Positions 60,222 through 64,000 of a stretch of 64,000 nucleotides of DNA are shown in pieces. The stretch is from Sclerodactyla briareus (taxonomy: Eukaryota > Echinodermata > Holothuroidea > Dendrochirotida > Sclerodactylidae). The DNA lies in NCBI GenBank assembly GCA_026419785.1, contig JAODTK010005624.1:124001-188000 (forward strand), read 5' to 3'. The position numbers were made by a program, and so were the translations under genes. Numbering within the stretch: the stretch's first letter is position 1; each line of letters opens with the position of its first letter. The notes under the pieces were generated by a model. It was not told the DNA's origin and made no database searches. It saw only the letters and a program-made list of their open reading frames with translations.

Positions 60222-63200
60222 TGAGTTTATTTACTGTACTGCATATAATACAGAATCATTCGAGGCGGACGCATCTATCACCACAATAAATATGTTAGAT
60301 TTAATACACTCCTCCTACTTATCCAGTTACCCAAGACTACTCATGAAGAACGCCCTCTCTCCAACTGCCCCGGCTATTACCAGCATTTTTTGCACCACCC
60401 AAGCCTTGGCAAAACTTCCTCGTCCAAATTGCCCACACTTTCATTTGTCGGCTTTAATTTTGCTAGATTCTGGCAATGTACGATAGCCAGAAGGTACGGT
60501 ATGGTTGCGAACATAAGTATCATGTTTGATTGTGGATGACACGTTTTAACAGTGGTTCATGGCAGTGTGGGTTCCCACTGGCATTTTCACATCAGTCCCA
60601 TGGTTAGAAAAAAGAAAATCACAGCCCACTCAACTGATCAACGTGGGAGAACATCAGAGTGGTAATTTTTTTTTTTGTGATCCCGTGGTTGTTTCATTTT
60701 GCATTTATCATATTTTAACCAACTTGATCTTAGGGTTTGAAAGATGGAAATAACATGCAATTCGAACACAAAGTGATATAGTTTGCCAGGGATTGCCAGC
60801 CCCTAATGTGCACTAACCTATAATGGCACTGCTCATTGGACTATTTCAATTCCCTTAGGACTGTTTTTTTACCATAATCTACTACCAAAGAGTTCTATTT
60901 CTATACTCAATGCGCCCTATTTAAAGACATTTGATGGAGAAACCAGATATTGAGCGTGATAGACACCGTCGACAATCTCGCCTCTCCTTCTCGAATAGTG
61001 GCCCAGTTTAACGAGGCAGGGGTTGAAGAGTACTAAGTTTTCTGGAAATATGACTAAATACCTTTCTATTCTAATGCACATCGGACACATTACACTTGAG
61101 TTCCGTGACCCTTCCTTCTAATTTTTGAATATATCAAGCAACCGGACCATTTATTTCCATGAAATCCAACAAACTTAAAAGAATGCATAAACTTTGACAC
61201 ATTGAACTACTTGTATTCCGTGATAGGAATCTATGTTTAAATTTGAGACGAAGGTAGACTCAGACCCAACCAAGTTTCATGGAAATCAACAAACCAACTG
61301 AAATTTAACAGTGATTATGCAATTAGAAACACTGAATACACCATGACCCTGGAAAAATTCTGACCTAAAGGTTGACCTCCAGTGACCCCGGGATCCCTTT
61401 TTTGTTCAAAACTCTTGAGACTGGAAGTTTTGAAATTGCATTTTTGAAATTTGTGCATAAATTATTCAATTAGAGGACTTAATTGCATATCCAGGCTGAA
61501 CCTCTAAATCAGCTGATAGCATGTACCTATTTGCCTAACACAATTAACACATACATAGCATGTACAGCTCCTCCTTATAATCTTGCTGCACTTAACATGA
61601 ATTACAATCAAATAAAGCTCAGTTACCCTACTTTTAGTGACATTCATGCCCAAATCACTCAAATTGTTTCCATCCACACCACTACAAACCGAATATGAAT
61701 CAAATCTGACTTATATACGCGTTTGGCGAATCCTGCTAAAGAAGAATCGTATACACCCCACACAGCACACACACAATACAATGCAAAAGTGATGCTAACT
61801 CTTCCGTAAAAGGTAGGCCAAGAAAACCTAGAGTGTCAATTGCCTGAAATGCCCATCAAATTTCACTTTCATTCATGGCTATTTGTCCTCTGATGCTCAA
61901 CCAGAAAACACAGATGGGCAATATACAGTTCCCTTATTTAGAGCCCCATGGCCTGACACAGAGAGCAGCCTCAAATTAAAAGTTTGGGGGAAAGGGCAGG
62001 CAATTTCTCTGAGGGCAATTCAAAATTTCCGTCGGCATTCAAATGCAGGGCACAAGGCATTTAGAACAATTTTTAATGGCAGCAAGGCAATCTGAACCAA
62101 AAAGCATGTCAAGAAGGCAACTTTGAAAATTACGAAAAATGTTTTTTATATGGGGACCTGTAAACTCTCTCATCATATCTACTACGTTATAAGCGAGCTC
62201 CAGTGTTTTCTTATTAGCGGGCTTCACAACCGCTCGATTTTGGACAATGATTTTTTCAACTCGAATTACTTTACTCTGATAGGGTCTCAAATGAGAATCT
62301 TTTTTATATTTTCCCATGAAAAAAGAAATTTATCTTCTGCAATATAATTCATTCACGCTATCATGTAGGGCTACTGTATATTGCCATTTATAAATGTGGA
62401 TGTTAAAAGGTTTGTCGCTGCTAGCACTAAAATCATAACCGTCTCACCTCAATCCCACACACACACGACGACCCGCCGACCCTCGCTAGCGCTGTCCTGC
62501 CTGCTGCCGCAAACCGGTCGAACCTCTCAAACAACCATGTGCGCAGCACGCAAGCATATATCTAGCATGGCGTGATATAATTAGCTCATAAGTGAATGTA
62601 CAATATGTTCTTACTTACGTAGGGCCGTCGCGTGCATTCGTACTGCCGTTTTTAAAAAAAAATTAATTAATTATGTCAATGTGTGGGCAGCACGGGGCCG
62701 GCCCAGGCCTGGGTTAACTTAATTATGCACTTTATCTATGTGATTCACGTACACTTCCTACGACAGAAATTATCATGATGGTTGAAGGCTAATCCAATTA
62801 ATGTCCGATGGGAGCAGATGTCGATAGGCCTACGCGATGAATGTAACAGTACGGTTTGCGGTTAATATAATCTCCATTTACTTTCACTACTCAATAGTAC
62901 AGTACAATTGGCCATACACCGATATACGGATGTATGGTTCACAAACAATACAATACAATGAATGAAAGGACTAATCCCAATGCAGAATTGAGTAGAATGA
63001 TCGGAATTCTTGACACTTTTACATGTAATGCGCCCTGATATTCCCATGGAAAAAACTTTCAGAAGTGCTGTAGGCTATATCCGGCTATTTGGAGAGGGGG
63101 AGGGCCACCGCCGGCAATAGCAATTCCGGCAACGGCAAGTCACTGCCCGTCGGTGAAGCTTGAAAGTGAGGGCATCACGCAAATTTTCAGGGCACCGACG

Positions 63201-63840
63201 TCGATTGCCGTCGGTGCCGTCGGTTATTTCGAGACCTGCCTGACAGTTGTATGATGTCCCCTTTGGGGTTGTTGAAAAATGGCCTTGCCTGCTGAAACCT
63301 CAATCCCAAGCAATGAGACAAAAATATTTTAGGACCATTGACCTTGCATTCTTTTCAGCCCCTCTCCATTTGGAGATGATCCTAAAGGGGCACAGGGGCT
63401 AGTAATGTTGACCTAAAACAAGATCACATCTGGCAGAGGCCTCAAAATCCATGGGATGGATGAATTATCTTCAATTACCGATATGGATCAGTCAGCTGGC
63501 TGTGTGCACATACTCAAACTGAATACAAAGGCTATTCCATACTTCAGCAGATGTATCATGAAAATAAGTTTCAACTCGGTATATAAATATAGGAATCCCT
63601 GTGCCCCAGTGTTTAGGGTCGAGTTTGCAGTCTGAGGGAGTTCCCCCATCCCCAATTTTCAATTTTTACAGTGGGATTTGAAAATCTCAGGGGAGGGGGG
63701 GCAGTTACAACAAAAATATAAATAAATCAGCAATCCATCGATTGTTTCATTCCTCTGATGTTAAACTTACCACCCCACGCCCGTCCCTGGAATAGTCAAT
63801 CCTTCACAGTCACGTGGCATTTTTCCCTGCTGTTCGCATG
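60222..63840. other. No gene seen; degenerate repeats
   Basis: A 158-codon plus frame (60010-60486) crosses the inverted-repeat element and is not credible. At about 61080-61440 a diverged repeat of the CCAAGTTTCATGGAAATC type recurs. At 62455-62580 there is a CpG-richer stretch with GATTGAG|GTGAGAC on the minus strand, which could be a 5' untranslated exon but has no support. At 63100-63230 there are repeats of GCCGTCGGTG and GGCAACGGCAAG. Confidence 0.35.
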
Positions 63841-63843
63841 TCT

Positions 63844-64000
63844 CTAGATCTCAACTTCTCTCTTCTTTTGCCTCCCCTTGTCCCTCCCTTGGTCCTCTCC
63901 CTTGCGGTCCTTTGGTAGCATGTCTTTCTTCTTCTTCTCATTTTTGTTTTTGTCCTTCCTGTCAAGGCATTTCTGAATAATATCCCTCTGAAGGCCCGCT
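63844..64000 (-). CDS. Possible 3' end of an upstream gene, lysine-rich
   Basis: The frame is open from the window edge to a TAG at 63844-63846, 51 codons. It begins GLQRDIIQKCLDRKDKNKNE, has a KKKKDMLPKDRKG stretch and ends RQKKREVEI. The charged, lysine-rich composition and long absence of stops suit a protein C-terminus. However, the other frame across the same bases is also open, and the family is not recognised. It could instead be an exon continuing into an intron. Confidence 0.35.
   Translation of the reverse strand, partial: AGLQRDIIQKCLDRKDKNKNEKKKKDMLPKDRKGEDQGRDKGRQKKREVEI

Noticed and set aside
60010-60486. 158-codon plus frame with proline run
   Set aside because: It begins in AAT-type simple sequence and crosses the end of the inverted-repeat element.

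Overview
The window looks like nuclear DNA of a marine invertebrate deuterostome, most likely an echinoderm. It is gene-poor, with large introns. It is full of degenerate intermediate repeats built on TGACCT words and CAAAACAATAGGG blocks, tRNA-derived SINEs, MITE-like inverted repeats, one LINE 3' fragment and several noisy minisatellite arrays. The echinoderm call is an inference from repeat style and is not proven.

The main result is one split host gene on the minus strand, the ubiquitin carboxyl-terminal hydrolase USP5/USP13 ortholog (isopeptidase T). No open reading frame longer than about 160 codons reveals it. It shows as a series of short exons in the family's order, most flanked by AG and GT splice signals. 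They run from about 57.36 kb (after the missing N-terminus) to a stop codon at 12598-12600. I recognise 17 exon types: the pre-UBP linker (57306-57359, 55643-55766, and about 48211-53251 in three copies), the zinc-finger UBP domain (46800-47035 and 49768-50002), the Cys-box region (38690-38926, 36425-36481), the rest of the catalytic core (35336-35407, 34642-34717, 33735-33855, 32942-33097, 31470-31649, 29625-29710), UBA1 (20957-21104), UBA2 (19443-19556, about 18648-18778), the His box (15088-15171) and the terminal exon (12598-12684). The first exons (start codon and N-terminal variant UBP domain) and one exon after 29625-29710 were not found. Many exons carry small indels relative to the family, while a few (35336-35407, 15088-15171) are clean. 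I read this as uneven base quality rather than a dead gene, but a decaying copy cannot be excluded.

Layout: 0-0.8 kb holds a minus-strand reading frame of unknown identity. 0.8-12.4 kb has no convincing gene; it holds a 62-bp array, a 51-bp minisatellite in two places and dispersed repeats. 12.6-57.4 kb is USP5, with introns that contain SINEs, higher-order dimer repeats, a 45-bp array, a 385-bp MITE, a GC-rich block of two 2.1-kb units resembling a ribosomal intergenic spacer (24.1-29.0 kb), and a mosaic duplication around the zinc-finger exon (45.75-54.5 kb). 57.4-64 kb holds a LINE 3' end (58.6-59.46 kb), a GC-rich inverted-repeat element (59.47-60.22 kb) and, at the right edge, the lysine-rich end of a possible upstream gene on the minus strand.

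Several blocks (2.5-3.5, 7.2-8.9, 24.1-29.2, 39.7-40.6, 45.75-54.5 kb) are repeat-rich and far noisier in small indels than their surroundings. This pattern suggests gaps filled with uncorrected long reads. It matters when judging the exon duplication and the missing exon.
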